Assembly: GCF_000430645.1 (NCBI RefSeq)
Contig: NZ_KE387185.1
Span: forward strand, 62,001-126,000
Source: Aquimarina latercula DSM 2041
GTDB lineage: Bacteria > Bacteroidota > Bacteroidia > Flavobacteriales > Flavobacteriaceae
Direction: 5' to 3'
DNA: 64,000 nucleotides
A program made the position numbers and the translations under genes. Below are positions 45,001-53,700 of this stretch, piece by piece (the stretch's first letter is position 1; every line of letters starts with the position of its first letter). Below the pieces are notes generated by a model. The model searched no databases and was not told the origin of the DNA. It was given only the letters and a program-made list of their open reading frames with translations.

Positions 45001-45621
45001 AGAGCTTTTAGTTTTAAACCGGAACGTTCTTTGATAAATGTAGAAACGGCGCAACACATATGGTATCGAAAAGGGTCTATGATTATGTATGAATTACAAG
45101 ATATTATTGGCGAAGAAAAAATTAACAAAGCATTAAAGGAATTCTTAGATGAGTATAAAAATTTCGAAAAGGGAGTCTACCCTACTTCAGAAAATTTATA
45201 TGACGCAATTTATCGCGTAACTCCGGACTCACTTAAGTATGCTGTAGAAGATGGTTTTAAGGAGATTGTTTTATATGAAAACAGAATCCGAAAAGCCAAA
45301 ACTAAGAAACTAGATAACGGAACATACGAAACTACGTTTACTGTAGATTCTAAAAAGATCTATTATGATGATGAAGGGAAAGAAGAACGCACAGATGATA
45401 AAACAAATTATATAGAAATTGGCTTATTCGGTAAAGACATTGTAGACGACCAAGAAGTACCTCTTAAAAACCCATATTATCTAGAGCGAAAATGGTTACA
45501 ACCAGGAGAAAATACCTTCACCATTATAACGGATAAAAAACCTGAAAAAGCAGGAATTGACCCTTACAACAAATTAATAGACAGGAATTCTAATGACAAC
45601 TTAGGAGGAATAGAAGAATAA
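42022..45621 (+). CDS. ABC permease fused to M1-family aminopeptidase
   Basis: The 1199 residues combine an ABC-2-type permease and a zinc peptidase. The first 270 residues and 300-580 each contain about six membrane segments. After a last segment near 570-590, a large extracytoplasmic part follows, with an M1 aminopeptidase core at about 780-1090: HEVAHQWWGH (His935, Glu936, His939) and ISETLAEYSS, whose Glu is the third ligand. The GAMEN exopeptidase motif was not recognised. This fused arrangement is known in Bacteroidota; the transported or cleaved substrate is not. It is co-transcribed with the ATPase gene. Confidence 0.9.
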   Translation: MKEIFLFELQYRFRRPATWIYAGLGMLMAGLLAYLMQSSTAQFVNSPNNIAEIIGPISVISIFFYAAIMGVPIFRDQDHKTAQTYFTFPITQKSYVLGRFFGSFTIVSLLNLFIVLGAIIGFTMGMLAERPDYGDYDVFNISSYLLPFIFLLQVNAFLIGALFFSLMAFFRKMSIIYLGGICLLLLYTLAGNFLGDIDNEWLSVYLDPFGGEAWSYVKKYWSINELNTNQLPIYGKFLLNRMIWLGIGIAFFLIAFFRFDYKKFLVSSSKAKKVNTDEYVPSMISSITQVFNKKTARKNLLSLSKIEFLSIIKDPVFLVLVIIGVVTSIILIYFNNETYGTPNLPITRYIIDNITVGITLLSIVILIIYAGEAVHRTRKNKTFVFYDALPISNQSLYFSKVLSLIGISLVLTLIHILIGILYQTFNGYFDYDLGTYITYNFMITFTNFLMTTLLAFFIHVLVNNKFLGYFIVILIYIGSPLLITLAFKSDNPLIRFRGTTPFFISDLNEFGHYLKGIFWLKLYWILLTAVLLLIGMLFWTRGFFSTSKERLTFAKRRFTGKTVVVVSVNFIFFISVAGYSYYNLKVLNTIEDGDFFNEIAANAEKKYTRLINQAHPQVTDLKAYIDVFPETRELKAKGEFTLINNYNTPIDTLLLNVQYPAEHTQLEEILYNGNPINPVISDTVNRMYFYKLPNTLQPKDTAELSISMSAETKGFSNRMETQVLNNGTFLNSSIFPSFHYDISLSDNGIRKKYGLKKLDYLFPPRTDSTALKKNLFNEDANYINFEAIVSTSSDQIAIAPGKLAKEWKENDRSYFHYDLESQTDLFFNVVSARYDVERSNWIAPSGKKVDIEIYHSPKHKRNLKYFIDGAKAGLEYFSQNFHEYPNSVLRIVEFPAHATFAQSFATTIPYSENFGFSADFDKAEDFNYAFRVTTHEVAHQWWGHIVTPSKTSGANIISETLAEYSSLMTMKKQYGENGIKNFLKYSLDNYLSNRAFSFKPERSLINVETAQHIWYRKGSMIMYELQDIIGEEKINKALKEFLDEYKNFEKGVYPTSENLYDAIYRVTPDSLKYAVEDGFKEIVLYENRIRKAKTKKLDNGTYETTFTVDSKKIYYDDEGKEERTDDKTNYIEIGLFGKDIVDDQEVPLKNPYYLERKWLQPGENTFTIITDKKPEKAGIDPYNKLIDRNSNDNLGGIEE

Positions 45622-45689
45622 AAGATTCTAATATCTAAAAATCAAAATAATAAGACATCTCTTGTAAGAATTTAGTTAGTTAAATGCCG

Positions 45690-45728
45690 AAAATCACGAT
45701 ATGAAACAATAGTTTCGATCGTGATTTT
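45690..45728 (+). terminator. terminator after the ABC-peptidase operon
   Basis: A perfect 11-bp stem (45690-45700 with 45718-45728) followed by CTTTTTTT. Confidence 0.85.
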
Positions 45729-45857
45729 CTTTTTTTAATAATTTGTAACAATTTATTTTACCATCCGTCTTCTTGGTATATTTATTGATCAAGCAACCAT
45801 TATAGATTTATTTGCGTCTATATAAATACGTACATCAAAAAACGAAATCATCAAATC

Positions 45858-47366
45858 ATGAATATCAAAAAACTTACAGTAGTATCAATAACTCTTTTAT
45901 CAAGTTTGGCTTTATCAGCACAAACTATCAGCTCGACTATAATTGATAAAAAAACAAACGAACCAATTCCTTATGCTACGATACAACTATCAGAACATAA
46001 AGGAATCATTACTAATGAAGAAGGAAAATTTAGTATAACTCTAGACGAGCAACTAAAAAAAATAGATTCTATTTATATTTCTTCTATGGGATATCAAAAA
46101 GTAGGTATCGCATTAAATACTATTACGGATAGCATCATCTATATTGAACCCAAAGCGATAGAATTAAGTGGTGTTTTTATTTCTAATAAGAATCTAAGTA
46201 TTGATGAGATTATAGACAATATAAAAGAAAATGTAGGTCAAAACTACAGCAAGGATTTATCTCACAAAAAGCTTTTTTACCGACAATCTGATTTTAGTGA
46301 TCTTAATAAGATGAATATTAAATTCAAGAAATCAACTATAAAAGAATTCAACAAGAAGTTTATAGATAGTGTGATTTCCATAATTCCTAGAAAATCGGCT
46401 TATTACACAGAAGCATTATGTGATCTCTATGGTAATTTTGATAAGCAAAAGCTTAACATAATAAAAGGCGCAGAACTGTATGATAAAAGTAATGATGGAT
46501 CTATGGAAGCCTTATCCGAAAAGTTAGAAGATATTCTAAAAAAGAATGTGAAACCTAACTCTTACCTAAAAATCAAATCAGGCTGGATATTAGGCACTAA
46601 AGTACAAATGGATTCTATCTTTGATGCTAATGAAGAAGCTGCCGAAGTAAAAAATGAAGTAGAAAAACCTAATAAGAATCAAGAAAATTATTTTCTAAAC
46701 TATAGAAAATCATCTTTAAAGAACCTTTTATCAAGCATGTTCTTCCAAGAAGGCTCTAAATTAAACTTTATCGATAAATCTGGACGTTATAAATTTGAAT
46801 TAATAGATTACACCACCATCGATGATAGTAGCGTATACATTATTAATTTTGAACCTAAAAGAGGTGCGGATTTTAAAGGAACCATCTACGTGAACACTCA
46901 AGATTTTGCAGTAATGAGAGTTGACTATGAAAACGTAAAGAATCTAAAGAATTTTGGATTACTTGGTATTAGTTTTCATGATACGATGTATAAAGGTAAA
47001 ACGATTTTTACTAAAGGTGCAGATGGAAAATATAGTGTTCGATATATAGAAAAAACAAGAGGAAATGTTTTTGGTATCGACAGACCACTTAAAATCATCG
47101 AAAAAAATAAATTCGTAAAAGGTAAACGTAAACAAAATGAACTATCTCTAGGACTAGATATCGGTGCTGGCGAAATTAGTAAATACGAAGTAGTAGTTTT
47201 CGACTCTCAACCTATTACAGAAAGCGAATATGAGAGTAGTAAAGAAAATAAAAGTATCAAGCCACAATACTTATCTAAATACGATCCAGAATTTTGGAAA
47301 GGATATAACATTATAGAACCAAATACTGCTATTAAACAATTTACAGCGATAGAAGGAGAATCATAA
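45858..47366 (+). CDS. secreted protein with carboxypeptidase-regulatory-like domain, copy 1
   Basis: The 502 residues start with a signal peptide ending in LSAQ. Next is a CarboxypepD_reg-like domain (about 22-110, with TNEPIPYATIQL, GIITNEEGKFSITL and YISSMGYQKV) as found at the N-terminus of TonB-dependent receptors. No barrel follows; the rest is about 390 residues of mixed sequence including DFKGTIYVNTQDFAVMRVDY. The ending YDPEFWKGYNIIEPNTAIKQ is shared with the next gene. Related proteins of Bacteroidota are annotated only by the regulatory domain. It is transcribed alone. Confidence 0.8.
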   Translation: MNIKKLTVVSITLLSSLALSAQTISSTIIDKKTNEPIPYATIQLSEHKGIITNEEGKFSITLDEQLKKIDSIYISSMGYQKVGIALNTITDSIIYIEPKAIELSGVFISNKNLSIDEIIDNIKENVGQNYSKDLSHKKLFYRQSDFSDLNKMNIKFKKSTIKEFNKKFIDSVISIIPRKSAYYTEALCDLYGNFDKQKLNIIKGAELYDKSNDGSMEALSEKLEDILKKNVKPNSYLKIKSGWILGTKVQMDSIFDANEEAAEVKNEVEKPNKNQENYFLNYRKSSLKNLLSSMFFQEGSKLNFIDKSGRYKFELIDYTTIDDSSVYIINFEPKRGADFKGTIYVNTQDFAVMRVDYENVKNLKNFGLLGISFHDTMYKGKTIFTKGADGKYSVRYIEKTRGNVFGIDRPLKIIEKNKFVKGKRKQNELSLGLDIGAGEISKYEVVVFDSQPITESEYESSKENKSIKPQYLSKYDPEFWKGYNIIEPNTAIKQFTAIEGES

Positions 47367-47512
47367 AATATTAGATCATATTGTTTTACCAGGTTTATCT
47401 AAAGAACTATCATAAACAATACTATTATTAGTGCTTCTAAATAATTCATCTCATTTGTTGTTATAAATCAGTAAGTATCTCGTCTTATTTTAAGAATATA
47501 TTACCATAATGG

Positions 47513-47558
47513 TATAGTTTTTCGTCGTAACTATGTAATACATACGACGAAAACTATA
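47513..47558 (+). terminator. hairpin between the two paralogues
   Basis: Arms 47513-47529 and 47543-47558 pair over 16 bp with one bulged T. The T-run after the stem is weak, so it may be a terminator of copy 1 or a leader structure of copy 2, which starts 36 bases later. Confidence 0.5.
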
Positions 47559-47593
47559 CTTTTATAGTATAATTTTACCAATCTACTGATCCT

Positions 47594-49102
47594 ATGAAAA
47601 TGAATAAGATTGTATTATTAACCATTGGGATATGGATGATCGCTATCTCAATGAAAGCCCAAACCATAAGTTCTAAAGTATTTGATAAAAAAACCAATCA
47701 ACCTATTCCCTATGCTACTATCCAGATTGGAGAAAATCAAGGCGTAGTTACAAATGAAGAAGGAAGCTTTAATATTACTTTAGACGATATTCAATCTAAA
47801 ATTGACTCTATCTACATATCTTCAATGGGGTATTCTACAGTGGGAGTTGCAGTACAAAATATTACGGATAGTATTATCTACATAGAACCAAAAGCAATAG
47901 AATTAAAAAGTGTATTTATATCCAATAAAGATCTAGATATTGATGATATCATAGATAATGTGGATGATAATATGGAAGATAATTATAGATCAGATCTTTC
48001 CAAAAACAGATTATTTTTTAGAGAAACCAATACCAACTATATTAAAAAAATGGATATTGAGTTTAAAAAATCTACCATAGAAGAGATCGATGAAAAGCTT
48101 GTGGATAGTATATCTAAAGTAATCCCTAAAAATTCTGTTTTTTACGCAGAAGCATTATGTGACTTTTATGGAAATACGGATAAGCAAAAGCTTAATGTCA
48201 TTAAAGGAGCTCGGTTATATGACAAAAACAATAACGGTTCCATAGAAGGAGTCTTTAAGAAAATGGAGAAGATCTTTAAAGATAATGTAAAGCCTAATTC
48301 TTACATAAAGATAAGATCAGGACTCTTTAGCCAAAAAGTACAGGTAGATTCTATTCTAAAAGCTAATCAGGATGCTAAAGATATAGCAGATGGAATTGAA
48401 AACCCCAAAGAGAATTTCTTCTTCAAATCCAGAAAAATGAATCTTAAGAATCTTTTTAACGAAACATTTTATCAATCAGACACCAAATTAAATGTAATTA
48501 AAAATTCTGGCAGATATATTTTTGAACGTGTAGATTATACTATTTTAGGTGATATTGGAGTTTACGTAATCAAATTTACACCTAAAAGAAGAGGAGATTT
48601 TAAAGGAACTTTATATGTCAATACAGAAGATTTCGCAGTTATAAGAATTGATTACAAAAATGTAAAACGCTTACGGAGCTTTAACTTATTAGGTGTAAGT
48701 TTTGAAGAAAATGGTTATAGTGGTACCACGATTTTTGAGAAAGGTTTTGATGGTAAATATGGTGTAAAGTTTATCGAAAAAATTACTGAAAATAAATTCG
48801 GGGTAGATAGGCCATTAAGTATCATAGAAAAAAACAAATATGTAAAAGGAAGGAATAAGCAAAATCAGTTATCTCTTAATCTTGATGTAATTAGTTATGC
48901 CAAAAATAAATATGAGATAATTGTGTTTGATGCTAAAAGTATTTCTGAATCTGAATATAATACCAGTAAGGAAAATAAAAATGTACAGTCCACTTATTTA
49001 TCTCAATACGATCCAAATTTCTGGAAAGGATATAACATCATAGAACCTAATACTGCAATCAAGCAATTTAAGGCCATAGAAGAAGCAATAGAAGATGAGT
49101 AA
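47594..49102 (+). CDS. secreted protein with carboxypeptidase-regulatory-like domain, copy 2
   Basis: A 502-residue paralogue of the preceding gene, alike throughout (for example TNQPIPYATIQI, YISSMGYSTV, FYAEALCDFYGNTDKQKLN and YDPNFWKGYNIIEPNTAIKQ). A signal peptide ending in MKAQ precedes the regulatory-like domain. Differences are spread evenly, so the duplication is old. It ends four bases before the convergent lipoprotein gene with no terminator between. Function unknown. Confidence 0.8.
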   Translation: MKMNKIVLLTIGIWMIAISMKAQTISSKVFDKKTNQPIPYATIQIGENQGVVTNEEGSFNITLDDIQSKIDSIYISSMGYSTVGVAVQNITDSIIYIEPKAIELKSVFISNKDLDIDDIIDNVDDNMEDNYRSDLSKNRLFFRETNTNYIKKMDIEFKKSTIEEIDEKLVDSISKVIPKNSVFYAEALCDFYGNTDKQKLNVIKGARLYDKNNNGSIEGVFKKMEKIFKDNVKPNSYIKIRSGLFSQKVQVDSILKANQDAKDIADGIENPKENFFFKSRKMNLKNLFNETFYQSDTKLNVIKNSGRYIFERVDYTILGDIGVYVIKFTPKRRGDFKGTLYVNTEDFAVIRIDYKNVKRLRSFNLLGVSFEENGYSGTTIFEKGFDGKYGVKFIEKITENKFGVDRPLSIIEKNKYVKGRNKQNQLSLNLDVISYAKNKYEIIVFDAKSISESEYNTSKENKNVQSTYLSQYDPNFWKGYNIIEPNTAIKQFKAIEEAIEDE

Positions 49103-49106
49103 AATA

Positions 49107-49505
49107 TTACTCTATTAATTTCAATGTCTTTAACAGTGCTTCAAAATAAAAATCTTCTTGTTCCGAAATTATGGTAGTCTTATAAGCAGTATTCTTAAGA
49201 ACATAATGCGATGAAGATTCTATATCTAAATCATTTTGATGTGAGTTTACTATGTTTTGAATAAAATCATTGATTAACAATACCTCATCATACGTAATCT
49301 CTCGTCTCAATGTTGGTTGATCACTTTTATATACTAAATAATCATCTCTAAAACTAATTGATTTCTTTGTCTCTCCTAATTTATGAAACTCGAAAGTAAA
49401 ATCCTGAGAAGCAAATATCTTATTAATATTCTCCACAGTAGGCTCCACTTTTCGAGCGCAGCTAGCACTAACCAAACAAATTGTTATCAGTAAAACTTTT
49501 CTCAT
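49107..49505 (-). CDS. hypothetical lipoprotein, 132 residues
   Basis: Starting at the ATG at 49505, the product has a lipoprotein signal (MRKVLLITICLVSASC, Cys16). The remainder is a small soluble domain with FEFHKLGETKKSISFRDDYL and EITYDEVLLINDFIQNIV. No family is recognised. The upstream in-frame ATG at 49532 adds nine polar residues and is less likely. It is on the opposite strand to the paralogue pair and ends almost at the stop of copy 2. Confidence 0.65.
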   Translation of the reverse strand: MRKVLLITICLVSASCARKVEPTVENINKIFASQDFTFEFHKLGETKKSISFRDDYLVYKSDQPTLRREITYDEVLLINDFIQNIVNSHQNDLDIESSSHYVLKNTAYKTTIISEQEDFYFEALLKTLKLIE

Positions 49506-49557
49506 AAATTCATATTGATTTCTAAAATACAAAAGACTTTGCGGTTAAGACAAAAAA

Positions 49558-49587
49558 AAAGGTATTGATCAGAACATCAATACCTTT
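49558..49587 (-). terminator. terminator after the 49632-50243 lipoprotein gene
   Basis: A perfect 12-bp stem (49558-49569 with 49576-49587) flanked by a long A-run, which reads as a T-run on the minus strand. Confidence 0.82.
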
Positions 49588-49631
49588 ATAGTTTTTAAAT
49601 AAAACCAATTAACATTATTGGAATTATTGCG

Positions 49632-50243
49632 TTATTTCGAAGCTAATCTTTTAATAGAATTTTCGAAATCTACGTTCTCAAGATTACTTATTAGCAGCCC
49701 AATACCACCGGATCTAGACGCTACAATATACTCAGCTTGATATTTCTTTTCTAATTTATATCCTTTCAGATATTTTAACTTTACAATCTTTGATGTTGGA
49801 GTAAAGAAAAATCTTCCGTGGATTCTTTTGTAACGAACTTCTTGGCTAAGTGCTTCGTCTTTTAATTGTCTACTTAAGGCTTCTACCACTGTAGCAGCTC
49901 TATGCTCATCTAATTGAAAATAATCACAAGCATAAATAAACACATAATTTTCCACATTTTTCTCATCAACAAAAAGTTGAAAGTCAACATTTTTGTCTTC
50001 AATTTTTTTCAATTCCTCTAAGGCAATCTTTTTAAATTTAGGGCTATCCGTAAGAGAATCTAATCTAACTTTAAATTGATCTGGACTTGTTTTTTCGTAC
50101 CCCTTCGTAAGCATTATTGTATTCTTACGAAATTCGATTGTGTTTTTTGAGAAATTTGAAAATTTGGTTTTCTGCTTACCTCCCTCGAAATATTGACATC
50201 CGGTCAGAAGGATCACAGTTAATAATAGTAGAATTTTTTTCAT
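49632..50243 (-). CDS. hypothetical lipoprotein, 203 residues
   Basis: The product has a strong lipoprotein signal (MKKILLLLTVILLTGC, Cys16). The mature part is basic, with KNTIMLTKGYEKTSPDQFKV, a YIFACDYF-like core seen as FIYACDYFQLDEHRAATVVE, and a YIVASRSGGIGLLISN end. I do not recognise the family. It is monocistronic with its own terminator; the 161-base gap upstream to hemF holds nothing notable. Confidence 0.68.
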   Translation of the reverse strand: MKKILLLLTVILLTGCQYFEGGKQKTKFSNFSKNTIEFRKNTIMLTKGYEKTSPDQFKVRLDSLTDSPKFKKIALEELKKIEDKNVDFQLFVDEKNVENYVFIYACDYFQLDEHRAATVVEALSRQLKDEALSQEVRYKRIHGRFFFTPTSKIVKLKYLKGYKLEKKYQAEYIVASRSGGIGLLISNLENVDFENSIKRLASK

Positions 50244-50404
50244 AGGGTTCTGGGTGTTAATTGGTTAAAAATTTATTACTAAGCCCCATAAGTGCGTGCA
50301 ATATAATAAAAAAAACCTTATTATCAACACTTTATCCTAATTTTTATGCATTTTAACGAATTAATATTTAACTATTACCGGTTTTTTAATTGTTTTTCGT
50401 AGGA

Positions 50405-51307
50405 TTACACCCACTCAATTGGATTCTTTAATACTTCTAATAATCGTGCTTCTTCTGTACCTGCTTCTGGATGAAAATCATACCTCCACTGTACTTGCGG
50501 TGGTAAACTCATCAAAATACTTTCAATTCTACCATTTGTTTTTAGTCCAAAAAGTGTTCCTTTGTCGTGCACAAGATTAAATTCCACATATCTACCACGT
50601 CTTATCTCCTGCCAATCCTTTTGTGCATCCGAATAGGTTATTTCTTTTCTTTTTTCTACAATAGGTACATACGCTTCTAAAAAACTATTGCCAACTTCGG
50701 TTACAAAATCATACCAATCTTGCATACTCATTTTTTCAGTTTTCTTACAATAATCAAAAAACAAACCTCCCACTCCACGTCCCTCATTTCGATGGGCATT
50801 ATAGAAATATTCATCGCATTTTTTCTTATACAAAGGATAAAACTCTGAATCATGTTTATCACAAGCCATTTTAGACACCGTATGAAAATGTTTGGCATCT
50901 TCATCAAATAAATAGTACGGTGTAAGATCCTGTCCACCTCCAAACCAACTATCTACAATAATACCATCGGCATCATACATTTCGAAATATCGCCAATTAG
51001 CATGTACCGTTGGTATCATAGGACTTTTAGGATGCAGAACTAAAGATAATCCACACGCAAAAAAATCTACATCGCCTACCTTAAAATAACTTTGCATGGC
51101 TTTAGGCAACTTGCCGTGAACTCCAGAAATATTGACTCCTCCCTTTTCGAAAACTCTACCATTTTCTATTACACGCGTTCTACCTCCGCCTCCTTCCGGT
51201 CGTTTCCAAATATCTTCTTTAAACTTGGCGGCACCATCCAAGCTCTCTATACAAGCTGTAATAGTATCTTGTAAATCTTGTATGTACTGATAAAATTTTT
51301 CTTTCAT
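50405..51307 (-). CDS. hemF: oxygen-dependent coproporphyrinogen III oxidase
   Basis: HemF decarboxylates coproporphyrinogen III to protoporphyrinogen IX using O2. The 300 residues are full length and contain GGGGRTRVIENGRVFEKGGV, the HANWRYFE active-site block, WFGGGQDLTPYYLF, RNEGRGVGGLFFDY and GRYVEFNLVHDKGTLFGL. It is the last gene of the hem cluster, five bases after the EI24-like gene. Use of the aerobic enzyme fits an oxygen-respiring marine bacterium. Confidence 0.96.
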   Translation of the reverse strand: MKEKFYQYIQDLQDTITACIESLDGAAKFKEDIWKRPEGGGGRTRVIENGRVFEKGGVNISGVHGKLPKAMQSYFKVGDVDFFACGLSLVLHPKSPMIPTVHANWRYFEMYDADGIIVDSWFGGGQDLTPYYLFDEDAKHFHTVSKMACDKHDSEFYPLYKKKCDEYFYNAHRNEGRGVGGLFFDYCKKTEKMSMQDWYDFVTEVGNSFLEAYVPIVEKRKEITYSDAQKDWQEIRRGRYVEFNLVHDKGTLFGLKTNGRIESILMSLPPQVQWRYDFHPEAGTEEARLLEVLKNPIEWV

Positions 51308-51312
51308 CTCTA

Positions 51313-52104
51313 TTATGCTTCAATTTTAGAAACTTTTTGTTGAGTATCTACTTTAATAAGACCTTCTCTATCTAATATTTTAACTGTTTCTGAAGATGCA
51401 GCGACTACAGAGATTGGTAACGTTATTATAAATCCGATTATAGGAATAAATAACATTAGCATAAATACAATACCATTGCCAATAGCTGTTCCTCTATTTT
51501 TTCTAACAAATTCAATACTATCTTTGTATTTAAAATGGCGTTCCATTGTATAATCTATATTACCAAAACCAACATAATAAGCCTGTACTGCAAAGATTAA
51601 TATAGTAGCTAATATTCCTATTACAGGAATAACACTTAGGATAAGTAATGGAATAATAAAAAGTAATTCTCTAAATAAGTTTCTAACATTGATACGAATA
51701 CCTCTCATCAATTGCTGTCTAAACGAAGTATTTCTATGTTCATGATTAGCGTGTTTATCCCCTAAAAGATGTGCCTCTACCTTTTCTGAAACTGGACTCA
51801 TAAAAGGAGCGGATAATGCCATTACAATATGTTTATATAGCACCAATCCCAAAGCCAATATCAATAGAATACTAAAATATTTACTGATCACCGTAAATGT
51901 CTCAGAACCCCAATCCCATACCCAAGCTTTAGCTATCACACTACCCAAAGGATCAGATAAAAACCAAGCTAACGTAACAAATAGGATTCCTGTTAAAAAA
52001 CTAATAAGAATAGGGATACCGAAGTATTTCCATAGACCCAATTTTGATATTAATGCAAAACCTCCAAAATATGCTTTGATACCATTAATTATATTTTTTA
52101 TCAT
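51313..52104 (-). CDS. EI24-like membrane protein (CysZ fold family)
   Basis: The 263 residues have four to six hydrophobic segments and the EI24/CysZ domain pattern: INGIKAYFGGFALISKLGLW at the start, LSAPFMSPVSEKVEAHL in the middle and AVQAYYVGFGNIDYTMERH, then GNGIVFMLMLFIPIIGFI. EI24-family proteins include the sulfate permease CysZ, but flavobacterial members have no known substrate. It lies within the hem operon, five bases before hemF and 80 bases after the DUF6973 gene. Confidence 0.83.
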   Translation of the reverse strand: MIKNIINGIKAYFGGFALISKLGLWKYFGIPILISFLTGILFVTLAWFLSDPLGSVIAKAWVWDWGSETFTVISKYFSILLILALGLVLYKHIVMALSAPFMSPVSEKVEAHLLGDKHANHEHRNTSFRQQLMRGIRINVRNLFRELLFIIPLLILSVIPVIGILATILIFAVQAYYVGFGNIDYTMERHFKYKDSIEFVRKNRGTAIGNGIVFMLMLFIPIIGFIITLPISVVAASSETVKILDREGLIKVDTQQKVSKIEA

Positions 52105-52184
52105 AATCAGAAAATTTGGTTAACTCCTTATAAGTAGTACTTTTAATAGTTTTGTTTCAAAACTTTATAGATATTCTAATGGGT

Positions 52185-52673
52185 TTACTCTGAAAGATAT
52201 ACTAAATCTTCAGAAAAACTTGTTATATCTTCAATTCCTATAACTAGTTTCGCTTGTTGTAGTTTTTCTTCTATAAAGGCAATTACCTCACATTCCGTAG
52301 CAATTTTAAGTGTTTTAAAATATCTTCTCCCCAATTGATTGTTATGTAAATCCATTGCTTTTGGAACATCTCCATTAGGTGCTAATTTCTCGTGCAATGT
52401 AGTTACCTTATCTGACCAAGTAATGGCTTTAATTTCATCTTTAGAAATCTTAAACACGTTCTGACAGATTAATACATTCCATATCGCGTGTCTAAAGGCA
52501 TTTGCTTTTCCATTCTTATGATGATTTTGTCCATATAACGAATCGCAGATAACCAGTGTTTTTTTAGTAGCTCTTAATGTTGGAAATATGTATTGTGGTT
52601 TTTTTAATACTAAGCCAGCAACCTTAAATAATTGCCAGAAATTAAACTTCTTAATCAAGTTCCAAATTTTCAT
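52185..52673 (-). CDS. DUF6973-like protein
   Basis: The 162 residues contain NAFRHAIWNVLICQNVF and later APNGDVPKAMDLHNNQLGRRYF, the histidine-bearing pattern of the DUF6973 family, which looks like a small phospholipase-type or metal-binding helical domain. No activity has been shown to my knowledge. It begins one base after the hemE stop, so it is part of the hem operon. Confidence 0.72.
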   Translation of the reverse strand: MKIWNLIKKFNFWQLFKVAGLVLKKPQYIFPTLRATKKTLVICDSLYGQNHHKNGKANAFRHAIWNVLICQNVFKISKDEIKAITWSDKVTTLHEKLAPNGDVPKAMDLHNNQLGRRYFKTLKIATECEVIAFIEEKLQQAKLVIGIEDITSFSEDLVYLSE

Positions 52674-52674
52674 T

Positions 52675-53700
52675 CTACACCTGATACTCTTTTACAGCGT
52701 CTACAAAAGCCTTAGCATTTTCTACAGGAATATTAGGTAAAATCCCATGCCCTAAATTTGCTATATATCGATCTTTACCAAATTCGTCTATCATCTGCTT
52801 AACCATCTTTTTAATATCTGATGGAGGAGATAATAATCGAGACGGATCAAAATTTCCTTGTAATGTAATATTTCCACCGGTAAGGTATCTCGCATTTCGT
52901 GCCGAGCAAGTCCAATCAACGCCAAGAGCAGCTGCTCCTGAATTAGCCATCTCATTTAATGCAAACCAACAGCCTTTACCAAAAACAATAACTTCTGTTT
53001 CATCCTTTAGAGCATCCACAATCTGTTGAATATATTTCCAAGAAAATTCCTGATAATCCACAGGAGAAAGCATTCCTCCCCAACTATCAAACACTTGAAC
53101 AGCATTCACTCCAGTAGCTACTTTTTTCTTTAAGTAGGCTATGGTAGTGTCTGTAATCTTTTGTAACAACTGATGCGCGGCTTGTGGTTGTGTAAAACAA
53201 AAACCTTTTGCTTTATCAAAATTCTTAGAACCTTGTCCTTGCACAGCATAGCACAATATTGTCCAAGGTGACCCCGCAAAGCCAATAAGTGGAACTCTGT
53301 TATCTAACTTTTCCTTTGTCAAAGAAATAGCATCCATAACATACCCTAACTCTTCATCAATATCCGGAACAATAACTTGATCCACATCAGCCTGAGATCG
53401 AATTGGATTTGGCAACCAAGGACCAATACCATCTTTCATCTCTACTTCGATATTCATAGCCTGTGGAATTACCAAAATATCACTAAATAGGATTGCTGCA
53501 TCTGGACCTATGATATCGATAGGTTGAACTGTTATTTCTGATGCTAACTCTGGTGTTCTACATCTTGTAAAGAAATCGTACTTCTTCTTTAACGCCATGA
53601 ACTCTGGTAAATATCTTCCTGCCTGACGCATCATCCAAACTGGAGGTCGATCTACAGTTTCTCCTTTTAAAGCTTTAAGAAATAAATCGTTTTTTATCAT
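52675..53700 (-). CDS. hemE: uroporphyrinogen decarboxylase
   Basis: HemE converts uroporphyrinogen III to coproporphyrinogen III. The 341 residues include the N-terminal signature PPVWMMRQAGRYLPEF, the conserved ILFSDILVIPQAM strand, GFAGSPWTILCY, VQVFDSWGGMLSP and the C-terminal NLGHGILPNIPVENAKAFVD. All family landmarks are present. It overlaps hemD by four bases. Confidence 0.97.
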   Translation of the reverse strand: MIKNDLFLKALKGETVDRPPVWMMRQAGRYLPEFMALKKKYDFFTRCRTPELASEITVQPIDIIGPDAAILFSDILVIPQAMNIEVEMKDGIGPWLPNPIRSQADVDQVIVPDIDEELGYVMDAISLTKEKLDNRVPLIGFAGSPWTILCYAVQGQGSKNFDKAKGFCFTQPQAAHQLLQKITDTTIAYLKKKVATGVNAVQVFDSWGGMLSPVDYQEFSWKYIQQIVDALKDETEVIVFGKGCWFALNEMANSGAAALGVDWTCSARNARYLTGGNITLQGNFDPSRLLSPPSDIKKMVKQMIDEFGKDRYIANLGHGILPNIPVENAKAFVDAVKEYQV

